Positions 1 to 5,116 of a DNA stretch of 6,996 nucleotides are shown here, piece by piece (position 1 is the stretch's first letter; the number at the start of each line of letters is the position of its first letter). This stretch comes from Candidatus Woesearchaeota archaeon. GTDB lineage: Archaea; Nanobdellota; Nanobdellia; Woesearchaeales; WJKV01. The notes under the pieces were generated by a model that was not told where the DNA came from, searched no databases, and saw only the letters and a program-made list of their open reading frames with translations. The position numbers and the translations under genes were made by a program. The stretch covers positions 1-6,996 of the forward strand of contig JAHWIA010000040.1 in NCBI GenBank assembly GCA_019322855.1. The letters are read 5' to 3'.

Positions 1-185
1 ATTCCGTTCAAACCAGTTCCACAGGCCAGTTCTACAACATTCATTCCATTCTTGAGATGCGGTGTTAGTCTTCTCTCAACCTTCCAAGGTGTACAATATC
101 CCCAACGACATGCATCTCTGTCATAAGTAGGAGCCCATTCATCATACTGTTCTTTGAGTTCTCTTAGTGCTTCTGGATCTGTCAT
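1..185 (-). CDS. SAM-dependent class I methyltransferase, N-terminal part (runs off left edge)
   Basis: The minus strand encodes 61 residues from an ATG at 185-183 and continues beyond the window. Residues 13-22 contain QYDEWAPTYD, the N-terminal helix motif common in UbiE-like and Williams-Beuren-like methyltransferases. Residues 50-58 read VVELACGTG, which is motif I (E/DxGxGxG-like), the loop that binds S-adenosylmethionine. Both are seen directly; the substrate cannot be told because motifs II onward and the substrate domain are outside the window. The start is supported by a TATA box whose first T lies exactly 30 nt upstream of the A of ATG, so the message should be leaderless. It is transcribed away from the ribosomal operon and is probably unrelated to it. 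Confidence 0.85.
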   Translation of the reverse strand, partial: MTDPEALRELKEQYDEWAPTYDRDACRWGYCTPWKVERRLTPHLKNGMNVVELACGTGLNG

Positions 186-207
186 TTTCTATCGGTAATT
201 TATACTG

Positions 208-215
208 TATATAAA
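208..215 (-). promoter_or_regulatory. TATA box of the methyltransferase gene (leaderless)
   Basis: The minus strand reads TTTATATA, a good archaeal TATA box, preceded by an A-rich stretch. Its first base is 30 nt upstream of the start codon at 185, the same spacing as for the PIN gene at the other end of the window. This predicts transcription starting at or next to the ATG; no Shine-Dalgarno is present, as expected for a leaderless mRNA. Confidence 0.65.
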
Positions 216-328
216 TTATTTTTCGTCCAAAGTTGGTGATTAAAATTTACAAATATGGACACGACATACATAAGGAATAAAAATAGTATGGTCTCAGGAT
301 TAGATATGGGGGTTGTAAGGGTGGAAAT

Positions 329-349
329 GCAGCTTCCGAGCCGCTTTTT
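329..349 (+). terminator. possible hairpin plus T-run
   Basis: GCAGCT and AGCCGC (329-334 and 339-344, one A-C mismatch) can pair around a TCCG loop and are followed directly by TTTTTCTTCTT. This looks like a terminator, or the end of a short transcript, on the plus strand. Positions 240-383 otherwise contain no convincing gene on either strand. I see no tRNA or obvious C/D-box features. What transcript it would end is unknown. Confidence 0.25.
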
Positions 350-383
350 CTTCTTGCACACTCACCATAAAAATATACAACAG

Positions 384-393
384 AAAGGAGGTG
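384..393 (+). promoter_or_regulatory. strong Shine-Dalgarno of the small membrane protein
   Basis: AAAGGAGGTG is a near-perfect complement of the archaeal 16S rRNA 3' end. No ATG follows at normal distance. In the downstream coding frame the candidates are TTG at 394 (far too close), ATT at 400 (8 nt after GGAGG) and GTG at 409 (17 nt after GGAGG). The site strongly supports translation of the small frame that follows. Confidence 0.7.
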
Positions 394-408
394 TTGAGAA
401 TTGTAAAC

Positions 409-549
409 GTGAAAATAATAGCGAGTTCAGTCCCGGCAATTGCAATGCTTGTCGGCGGCGCAGGATTTTTGCTTCATGTCCAAGGATGGTATTATTTCTT
501 TGGTGCAGGAGCAGCATTGCAAACATTATGGCTCTTACTAAGGGTCTAA
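409..549 (+). CDS. small hydrophobic membrane protein, 46 aa, unknown function
   Basis: From a GTG at 409 the frame encodes 46 residues starting MKIIASSVPAIAMLVGG and ending at TAA 547-549. It is strongly hydrophobic, with two probable membrane segments, about residues 8-22 and 28-44. They are separated by a short HVQGW turn, and the protein ends in a basic R-V. Glycine/alanine helix-packing residues are frequent (GGAG, GAGAA). A strong Shine-Dalgarno at 384-393 supports translation. If the ATT at 400 is used instead, three residues are added. It is monocistronic, between the divergent methyltransferase and the L1 promoter. I do not recognise a characterised family. A competing out-of-frame reading over 255-659 has no protein-like character. 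Confidence 0.65.
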   Translation: MKIIASSVPAIAMLVGGAGFLLHVQGWYYFFGAGAALQTLWLLLRV

Positions 550-564
550 CTCCACAAATATCAT

Positions 565-588
565 CACCTCCCTTGAAAGAGGGAGGTG
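565..588. other. perfect 9-bp inverted repeat (hairpin) between small gene and L1 promoter
   Basis: CACCTCCCT (565-573) is exactly complementary to AGGGAGGTG (580-588). The six-base loop could close further as a U-G pair over a GAAA (GNRA) tetraloop. It lies 15 nt after the stop codon of the small membrane protein and 20 nt before the L1 TATA box. It could be the 3' end structure of the small mRNA or a DNA-binding site. No T-run follows on the plus strand, so it is not a classical intrinsic terminator. Confidence 0.6.
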
Positions 589-603
589 CCATCATATTCA
601 CCA

Positions 604-620
604 AAACCTTTATAAATAGA
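604..620 (+). promoter_or_regulatory. BRE/TATA promoter of the L1-L10-L12 operon
   Basis: AAACCTTTATAAATAGA contains an A-rich BRE-like stretch and the TATA box TTTATAAA at 609-616. Using the 30-nt spacing shown by the two leaderless genes in this window, transcription should start near 639, giving a leader of about 150 nt before L1. The same 17-nt element recurs with one change at 3593-3609. Confidence 0.7.
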
Positions 621-639
621 ACACGACCTCTACCATGTG

Positions 640-790
640 TTCAGAGGGATTACATCTGACCCGTTCGTACTATCCAACATGGATAGGAGGCAGTTATACT
701 AAACAGCAACTAAGTATCATATTAATATTTGCAGTTTAGTATTACGAAACCGCAACTAATTGAAAATAATGTTGCGGGTGAGTAAATAAT
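640..790 (+). promoter_or_regulatory. structured 5' leader of the L1 operon, candidate autoregulatory RNA
   Basis: About 150 nt of leader hold three simple stems. They are CTATCC/GGATAG at 670-675/681-686, ATACTAAAC/GTTTAGTAT at 696-704/734-742, and CCGCAAC/GTTGCGG at 750-756/771-777. The last abuts and partly overlaps the L1 Shine-Dalgarno (GGTGA at 777-781, 9 nt before ATG 791), so its folding could control initiation. Inside the loop of the third stem, ATT 759-761 can pair with AAT 768-770, leaving a two-base bulge: two short helices with an asymmetric break. In Methanococcus the homologous operon is translationally repressed by L1, which recognises a structure of this general kind. The stems are seen; the regulation is inferred. 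No protein-coding frame in this stretch is convincing. Confidence 0.5.
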
Positions 791-1441
791 ATGGCAATCG
801 ACAAAGCAAGTATTAGCAAAGCTTTGAAGCAAGCTAAAGAAAAGACAAAGAGCAGAAAATTCGCACAGACAGTAGAGTTAATAGTAAATCTAAATCTGAA
901 CATCAAGACAAACAAGGTTGATTTCTTTGTAGACTTGCATTATGAAAAAGGAAAAAAGATTTCAGTATGCGCTTTAGTAGGTCCTGAACTGCAGGACAAT
1001 GCAAAGGCAAACTGCGACCACTTTGTTCCTGCTACTGATTTTCCAAAATATCAGAAAGATAAGAAGTTGACAAAGAAGTTAGCAAAGCAGTATGACATGT
1101 TCATTGCGCAGGCAAACATAATGCCTAAGATTGCAGCTGCATTCGGCCGTTACTTTGGTCCTTTGAACAAGATGCCTAATCCAAAGGCAGGCTGTGTTGT
1201 TCCGCCTAATGCAAATCTTGCACCTTTGGTAGAAAGACTGCATAAGAAAGTAAGAGTAAAGGCAATAAGAAATCCTGTGATACAAGTAGGCGTTGCAAAT
1301 GAAAAGATGGAAGATGAAAAGATCATAGATAATATTCAGACAGTTTACAAAGCATTGTTGGCGAACCTGCCGGCTGCTGAAAATAATGTTAAGGGTGCAT
1401 TTGTGAAGTTGACAATGGGTCCGGCGGTAAAGATAGAATGA
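791..1441 (+). CDS. rpl1: 50S ribosomal protein L1 (uL1)
   Basis: The protein has 216 residues, the normal archaeal L1 length. L1 binds the 23S rRNA L1 stalk, acts in release of deacylated tRNA from the E site, and in several organisms represses its own mRNA. Recognisable segments are RKFAQTVEL (22-30), typical of domain I, the family loop region FGPLNKMPNP (122-131) followed by VVPPNANL, then GVANEKMEDEKIIDN (167-181) and TMGPAVKI near the C terminus. The loop normally reads GPRGKMP in the family; here the RG is replaced by LN, an uncommon change next to the rRNA-binding region. The ATG at 791 has GGTGA at 777-781. It is first in the operon, with no L11 upstream, and its last codons overlap the L10 start by four bases. 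Confidence 0.96.
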   Translation: MAIDKASISKALKQAKEKTKSRKFAQTVELIVNLNLNIKTNKVDFFVDLHYEKGKKISVCALVGPELQDNAKANCDHFVPATDFPKYQKDKKLTKKLAKQYDMFIAQANIMPKIAAAFGRYFGPLNKMPNPKAGCVVPPNANLAPLVERLHKKVRVKAIRNPVIQVGVANEKMEDEKIIDNIQTVYKALLANLPAAENNVKGAFVKLTMGPAVKIE

Positions 1442-2286
1442 AACCAGCAGATTGGAAGAAGCGGTTAGTACAGGAGTACGAGAAACTGATCAAGGAATAT
1501 CCAGTCATCGGTGTAGTTGATTTCACGTCATTGCCGGTTCCTCAGCTGAACAGTATGAAAGCAAAATTAAGAGACACAATCGTCTTGAAAGGCGGAAGAA
1601 AGAAACTGTTCGCACTCGCATTAAAGAACGCATCAAAAGACAAGCCAGGCGTTGAAAAATTAGAAGAGTTCATGCAAGACGGCTTGCCAGCATTGATATT
1701 CACAAAAGAGAATCCGTTCTCTATCTACAACACACTGCAGAAGAGCAAGACGAGCGCGCCTGCAAAAGCAGGACAGAAAGCGCCGAAAGACATCATTGTT
1801 CCTGCAGGACCTACTGGATTCACACCAGGACCTATCATTGGAGAGCTGGGTGCTGCAAACATCAAGGCAGGTATCGAGGGCGGAAAAGTTGTCATCAAGG
1901 AAGACAGTCTTGCCTGCAAGGAAGGAACAGTGATCGATACCACGATGGCGGGATTGTTGACAAGGCTTGGAATTGAACCTATGGAGATAGGCTTGAACAT
2001 TGTCGCTCTATTTGAAAAGGGCGAGATCTTCCAGAAGTCAGTGCTTGCTATCGATGAACAGGAATACATCGACAACATAGGAACTGCAAGCAGATGGGCA
2101 TTCAACTTGGCAATGAATGCAGGAATACTGACAAAGGAAACTTCAGAACTGATGATCATTAAAGCTTTCAATGATGCAAAGGCATTGGCTATTGAACAAA
2201 GTATAATGGCAGATGCAGTTGTTGAGCAGGTTTTAGCAAAGGCTGAAGCTCAAAGCAAGAGCGTTAAATCAGCTGCACAATTATAG
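1438..2286 (+). CDS. rpl10: 50S ribosomal protein L10 (uL10, P0), short C terminus
   Basis: It encodes 282 residues of archaeal P0, the base of the P stalk that anchors L12 dimers to 23S rRNA and with them recruits translation GTPases. The N-terminal rRNA-binding domain spans about residues 1-105. The archaeal/eukaryotic insert carries the conserved run PAGPTGFTPGPIIGELGAA (122-140). From about 218 the helical spine that carries the L12 dimers begins (AFNLAMNAGILTKETSE). The ATG at 1438 overlaps the L1 stop as ATGA, implying translational coupling. Oddity: the protein stops at SVKSAAQL. Archaeal P0 usually continues through a third L12-docking helix, a Glu/Lys-rich linker and a terminal GLxxLFG motif; all of that is missing. 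No sign of a frameshift was seen: the stop is followed by a clean intergenic region and the L12 Shine-Dalgarno. Confidence 0.95.
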   Translation: MKPADWKKRLVQEYEKLIKEYPVIGVVDFTSLPVPQLNSMKAKLRDTIVLKGGRKKLFALALKNASKDKPGVEKLEEFMQDGLPALIFTKENPFSIYNTLQKSKTSAPAKAGQKAPKDIIVPAGPTGFTPGPIIGELGAANIKAGIEGGKVVIKEDSLACKEGTVIDTTMAGLLTRLGIEPMEIGLNIVALFEKGEIFQKSVLAIDEQEYIDNIGTASRWAFNLAMNAGILTKETSELMIIKAFNDAKALAIEQSIMADAVVEQVLAKAEAQSKSVKSAAQL

Positions 2287-2312
2287 ATTGGTTGTAATTT
2301 ATATTCACAATC

Positions 2313-2320
2313 AAGGAGGA
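2313..2320 (+). promoter_or_regulatory. Shine-Dalgarno of L12
   Basis: AAGGAGGA precedes ATG 2329, with 9 nt between GGAGG and the start codon. A strong own site suits the need for several L12 copies per ribosome. A TATA-like TTTATATT lies at 2298-2305, but a transcript started from it would begin after this site, so it is probably not a promoter. Confidence 0.75.
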
Positions 2321-2328
2321 AGTAAAAA

Positions 2329-2643
2329 ATGGAATATATATACGCTGCGATGTTGATCCACAAGGCTGGAAAGACAATTGACGAAGCTACTTTAAAAAAG
2401 GTGTTAGAGGCTGCTGGCGTTGCTGTCGATGACGCACGCATAAAAGCAACTGTCGCTGCATTACAAGGAGTTAACATTGACGAAGCTATTGAGAAAGCTG
2501 CTGTAGCCGCTCCGGTCGCTGCTGCTGCACCTGCTGCAGGAGGAGCACCAGAAGCAAAGGCAGAGAAGAAAGAAGAGAAGAAGAAAGAAGAAGGCAAGAG
2601 CAAGGAAGAAGCAGCTGCAGGACTAGGATCATTATTCGGTTAA
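2329..2643 (+). CDS. rpl12: 50S ribosomal protein L12 (P1/P2 type)
   Basis: It encodes 104 residues of the archaeal acidic stalk protein, which sits as dimers on L10 and contacts elongation factors. Residues 1-58 form the helical dimerisation domain (MEYIYAAMLIHKAGKTIDEA at the start, then a GVAVDDARIKATVAALQG segment). Residues 59-92 are the flexible Ala/Pro and Lys/Glu hinge. The protein ends in AAAGLGSLFG, the conserved tail that binds translation GTPases. It is unrelated in sequence to bacterial L7/L12. It is last in the operon, 42 nt after L10 with its own strong Shine-Dalgarno, and is followed at once by T-runs. Because L10 here lacks the tail, L12 is the only stalk protein in the window carrying the factor-binding motif. 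Confidence 0.96.
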   Translation: MEYIYAAMLIHKAGKTIDEATLKKVLEAAGVAVDDARIKATVAALQGVNIDEAIEKAAVAAPVAAAAPAAGGAPEAKAEKKEEKKKEEGKSKEEAAAGLGSLFG

Positions 2644-2680
2644 ATTTTTTATTTTTTTGTTTTTATGTTTTATTTTTTTG
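2644..2680 (+). terminator. T-rich terminator of the L1-L10-L12 operon
   Basis: Directly after the L12 stop codon come four T-runs of five to seven bases separated by single other bases or short interruptions, with no hairpin. This is the usual archaeal terminator form. The following coiled-coil gene begins 34 nt further on. Confidence 0.75.
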
Positions 2681-2713
2681 AAAAACAACAAGACGACTTA
2701 TCAGTGTTACAAG

Positions 2714-3589
2714 ATGGACATGCCAACGGAACAGAATCCGGAATTAGAAAAGTGTGAAGCTGAAATCGCTCAGCTCAAAGAGAACTACAACCTGCTCTAC
2801 AAGGAAAAGGAAGAGTGGGCAAAGAGAAAGAGCGAGATTTCTACTCAGATTGTTGAATTGATAAGAGAAGTCAAGCGATTCAAGCAGAGCAGGAATAGTT
2901 TTAATTCTCATATCAAGGAACTGAAGAAGGAAAGGGACGAGTTCAATGGAAAAATAAAGCAGAGCCTTGATATTGTTGCAGTCCTGAAGAAACAGGCAAG
3001 AGAGATGCAGAAGAAATCTGGTATAAAAGAGGATCCTATGAAGATCAAGGAACATCTTGACGCATTGAACCTAAGACTGGAGACAGAGGCGCTTACGTTT
3101 ACAAAAGAGAAGCAATTGATGAAACAGATCAAGGAAGCGCAGAAAGGCTACGAAAAAGTCAAGGAGATCGCGCAGATCTTCGAGAAGATAGATGAGCAGA
3201 AGCAGAACATCAAGAAGATCCGGCAGGAAGCAAAGGAAATACACAACAAGATACAGCAGATAGCAAAGAAGAGCGAGGAGCGCCACCAGAAATTGCTGGA
3301 GACAAGCAAGAAAGTTGACGCTTTGAAAGAAAAAGAAGAAGCTGCGAGCAAGAAGTTCCAGGAAAAGAAGAATGAATGTGCAAAATTAGAAGGGGTCTTG
3401 AAGGATGACTTGCAGAAAACCTCTGATATCAAGAAAAAAGAAAAGAAAAAGAGAGACAAGATAAAGAAGAAAGAGAAAGAAAAAGTAGAGAAAAAGATAC
3501 AGGACAAGACAAAACAGGTCGAAGAAAAGATAAAGAAGAAAAAGAAGCTGACAACAGAAGACCTATTAGTTCTACAAGCCAAGAAGTAA
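2714..3589 (+). CDS. long coiled-coil protein, COG1340-like, function unknown
   Basis: The protein is 291 residues from ATG 2714 and almost entirely charged coiled coil (Lys, Glu, Gln). A short break with Gly and Pro at about 103-109 (GIKEDPM) separates two coils. The central segment, where IKEHLDALNLRLETEALTFTKEKQLMKQIK lies (about 111-140, longer than quoted motifs usually are), resembles the conserved middle of archaeal COG1340 proteins. The basic end KKKKLTTEDLLVLQ (276-288) matches their typical C terminus. No enzymatic motif, signal or membrane segment is visible. COG1340 members have been proposed to associate with ribosomes or RNA, but their role is not established. The start is uncertain: no Shine-Dalgarno or TATA box fits ATG 2714, and ATG 2720 is also possible. 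A TTG at 2657 lies inside the terminator and is unlikely. Confidence 0.8.
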   Translation: MDMPTEQNPELEKCEAEIAQLKENYNLLYKEKEEWAKRKSEISTQIVELIREVKRFKQSRNSFNSHIKELKKERDEFNGKIKQSLDIVAVLKKQAREMQKKSGIKEDPMKIKEHLDALNLRLETEALTFTKEKQLMKQIKEAQKGYEKVKEIAQIFEKIDEQKQNIKKIRQEAKEIHNKIQQIAKKSEERHQKLLETSKKVDALKEKEEAASKKFQEKKNECAKLEGVLKDDLQKTSDIKKKEKKKRDKIKKKEKEKVEKKIQDKTKQVEEKIKKKKKLTTEDLLVLQAKK

Positions 3590-3592
3590 TTT

Positions 3593-3609
3593 AAACCTTT
3601 TTAAATAGA
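3593..3609 (+). promoter_or_regulatory. BRE/TATA promoter of the nucleotidyltransferase-like gene
   Basis: AAACCTTTTTAAATAGA matches the L1 operon promoter at 604-620 in 16 of 17 positions. The predicted start point near 3628 gives a leader of about 36 nt that includes the Shine-Dalgarno at 3649. It begins 4 nt after the coiled-coil gene's stop, so the two genes look separately transcribed. A short dyad AATTCA-C-TGAATT lies at 3625-3637, at the predicted start point. Confidence 0.6.
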
Positions 3610-3648
3610 TTCGTAAACAATATAAATTCACTGAATTCTTAACCTTCC

Positions 3649-3660
3649 AGGAGGGAGATC
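3649..3660 (+). promoter_or_regulatory. strong Shine-Dalgarno pointing at an ATA codon
   Basis: AGGAGGGAGATC closely matches the extended anti-Shine-Dalgarno complement. Nine nt after GGAGG, exactly the L12 spacing, lies ATA 3664-3666 in frame with the gene that follows. The first recognised start codon in frame (TTG 3685) is 30 nt after GGAGG, too far for this site. There is no ATG or GTG between the in-frame stop at 3640 and that TTG. Confidence 0.65.
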
Positions 3661-3684
3661 AAAATATCAATCGACGTTAAATGC

Positions 3685-5100
3685 TTGACAGTTATAGGTG
3701 CTAGTTATAATAATTCTGGATTAAAGTATGACAAGAAAAAGAAAGAATGGGTAAGAGTAGATGTAAACAAGAAGATAGATGATGCTTTTATCAGACATAG
3801 GGATAAATTGCTGAGAGAGGTTCCAGAACACACCATACTTAGAGATGATGATGAATTTAGAAACAGGCTAAAGCATCATATTTATGTTGCAGGTTTTCCT
3901 GCTTCTGCATTCACTTTGATGAATGTATGCAAAGCAGCACACATTCCTTTTGCACCTTTGGTCAGCAATGATGATGGAAGATTGATCTGTGATGAGTTCA
4001 ACAGGATATACAATCCACAAACTAGATTCAATACAAAAATAGCATTTGTTCATGAGGGCGAACCTGATGAATGGAAGATGAGCGGCACTCTCGGTAAAGG
4101 TCATGAAGCCTGGATGAGAGAATTTCCAGAATTGGACCCGCACACGCTACTATATTTGCTTAATGGAGACACACCTTTGCTCACGAGACTTGACGATACA
4201 GTGACTGATCCTGATCTTGAAAAATATAAAGCCATCATGGAATTCAACTGCAGGGAAACTATTTTTGGGGTTGATTTCGAACAGCACGAAGATTGCGGTT
4301 GGTGGCATAGAAGGTATCATGCAATCGATACTGTAAGAAGATTGTTCTACAAGGAAGGCAACGGTATCATGATTGATTATCCAGTAGCACGTCTTTTCTT
4401 GGATCCTGGTTATGAAGCTAGGAAGTCTTCTGAAAAGAATAATGAGAAGGTTGTAAAGCAATTAGTCAATGACCTTATGATAAAAGATGGCGGGTGGAAG
4501 AAAGGACTACGTCTTTTGATAAAACATTTTGGCACTCTTCTTTCTGTAGGGGCAAGGCACACCCTGAAGAATTACATTGTTCCAGAAACCATCAGGGAAA
4601 GGCACATCTTCAAGCACAGGATACCGTTTGAGACATGGGAAGATTTTGCAGGTTTCGTAATGAAGGGTCCTGTGAAGATAAAGCCTCATTCAGACGTGAC
4701 CAAACTTATAGACATTGATTCTTACGAGGACTGGGACATGGTTTGCGGTCTTTTTGAATTGGCAGAAAAATTCGGCTACAAGAAATCAGATGTTTATCCT
4801 TACTGGGATGAATTGCAGGAGTTCGCTCCAGCAGTTCCTAGTTTAATTGAAAGAGGAGTGAAGATGGCAGATCTCAATCATATAAGATACTTGTTCTCAT
4901 TGCATCCTAATCTGGACGGCAAATTTCCATACGATGAAAAAGGAAATTATAAGTCAAAGATCTGGTCAGAAGAACAGATAAGAAAAGGAATAGAACATCT
5001 TGCAAGAATGAATGCAGAATACAGGGCGAGGAAAGAAGCTGCAGTGTCTGAAAAAAAAGCAATCCCTATTGGGTTAGGTCTTGTTGGGATTAAAAGTTAG
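3685..5100 (+). CDS. uncharacterised protein with GlmU/GT-A nucleotidyltransferase-like motifs
   Basis: The product has 471 residues from TTG 3685, the first recognised start in frame, or 478 if ATA 3664 is used. The codons between them read SIDVKC, which looks like normal protein. I do not recognise a named family. Several segments fall in the order seen in sugar-nucleotide transferases such as GlmU. They are GTLGKGHEAW (134-143, like GlmU GTGHA), NGDTPLL (160-166, like GDxPL with the metal-binding Asp), KEGNGIMI (223-230, near the position of the GlmU INTG segment) and KLIDIDSYEDW (340-350, like the DIDxxED that ends many such domains). The glycine-rich N-terminal nucleotide loop (GxGTRM) is not apparent. 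Residues 351-471 form an extra, probably helical C-terminal region. No membrane segment or signal peptide is visible, so it is probably cytosolic. It has its own promoter and converges on the eS27 operon. Confidence 0.85.
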   Translation: MTVIGASYNNSGLKYDKKKKEWVRVDVNKKIDDAFIRHRDKLLREVPEHTILRDDDEFRNRLKHHIYVAGFPASAFTLMNVCKAAHIPFAPLVSNDDGRLICDEFNRIYNPQTRFNTKIAFVHEGEPDEWKMSGTLGKGHEAWMREFPELDPHTLLYLLNGDTPLLTRLDDTVTDPDLEKYKAIMEFNCRETIFGVDFEQHEDCGWWHRRYHAIDTVRRLFYKEGNGIMIDYPVARLFLDPGYEARKSSEKNNEKVVKQLVNDLMIKDGGWKKGLRLLIKHFGTLLSVGARHTLKNYIVPETIRERHIFKHRIPFETWEDFAGFVMKGPVKIKPHSDVTKLIDIDSYEDWDMVCGLFELAEKFGYKKSDVYPYWDELQEFAPAVPSLIERGVKMADLNHIRYLFSLHPNLDGKFPYDEKGNYKSKIWSEEQIRKGIEHLARMNAEYRARKEAAVSEKKAIPIGLGLVGIKS

Positions 5101-5116
5101 AAAAAATTTATTTCTT
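5100..5116. terminator. convergent terminators between the two opposing transcripts
   Basis: The stop codons of the plus-strand gene (5098-5100) and eS27 (5108-5110) are only 7 nt apart. A run of A at 5100-5106 gives a T-run for the minus-strand operon, and TTTATTTCTT at 5107-5116 gives one for the plus-strand gene. Each terminator lies partly inside the other gene's coding end. Confidence 0.5.

Noticed and set aside
255..659. 134-codon plus-strand reading frame
   Set aside because: It overlaps the small membrane gene out of frame, runs through the hairpin at 565-588 and the L1 promoter, and its translation has no protein-like pattern. There is no Shine-Dalgarno or fitting TATA box.
679..702. 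Seven-codon upstream ORF (MDRRQLY) in the L1 leader
   Set aside because: No ribosome-binding site before it; the AGGAGG lies inside the frame. Too short to judge without comparison.
635..739. 34-codon frame starting MCSEGLH just after the L1 TATA box
   Set aside because: By the 30-nt spacing seen for leaderless genes here, transcription would start around 639, after this ATG. It has no Shine-Dalgarno and crosses the leader stems.
1725..2171. 148-codon minus-strand frame opposite L10
   Set aside because: Antisense shadow of a clearly conserved ribosomal protein gene.
2657..2713. TTG start adding 19 residues to the coiled-coil protein
   Set aside because: It lies in the T-rich terminator, and the added residues are a translation of T-runs, unlike the rest of the protein.
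3148..3582. 144-codon minus-strand frame rich in Phe and Ser
   Set aside because: Antisense of Lys/Glu-rich coiled coil; the composition is just the complement of AAG and GAA codons.
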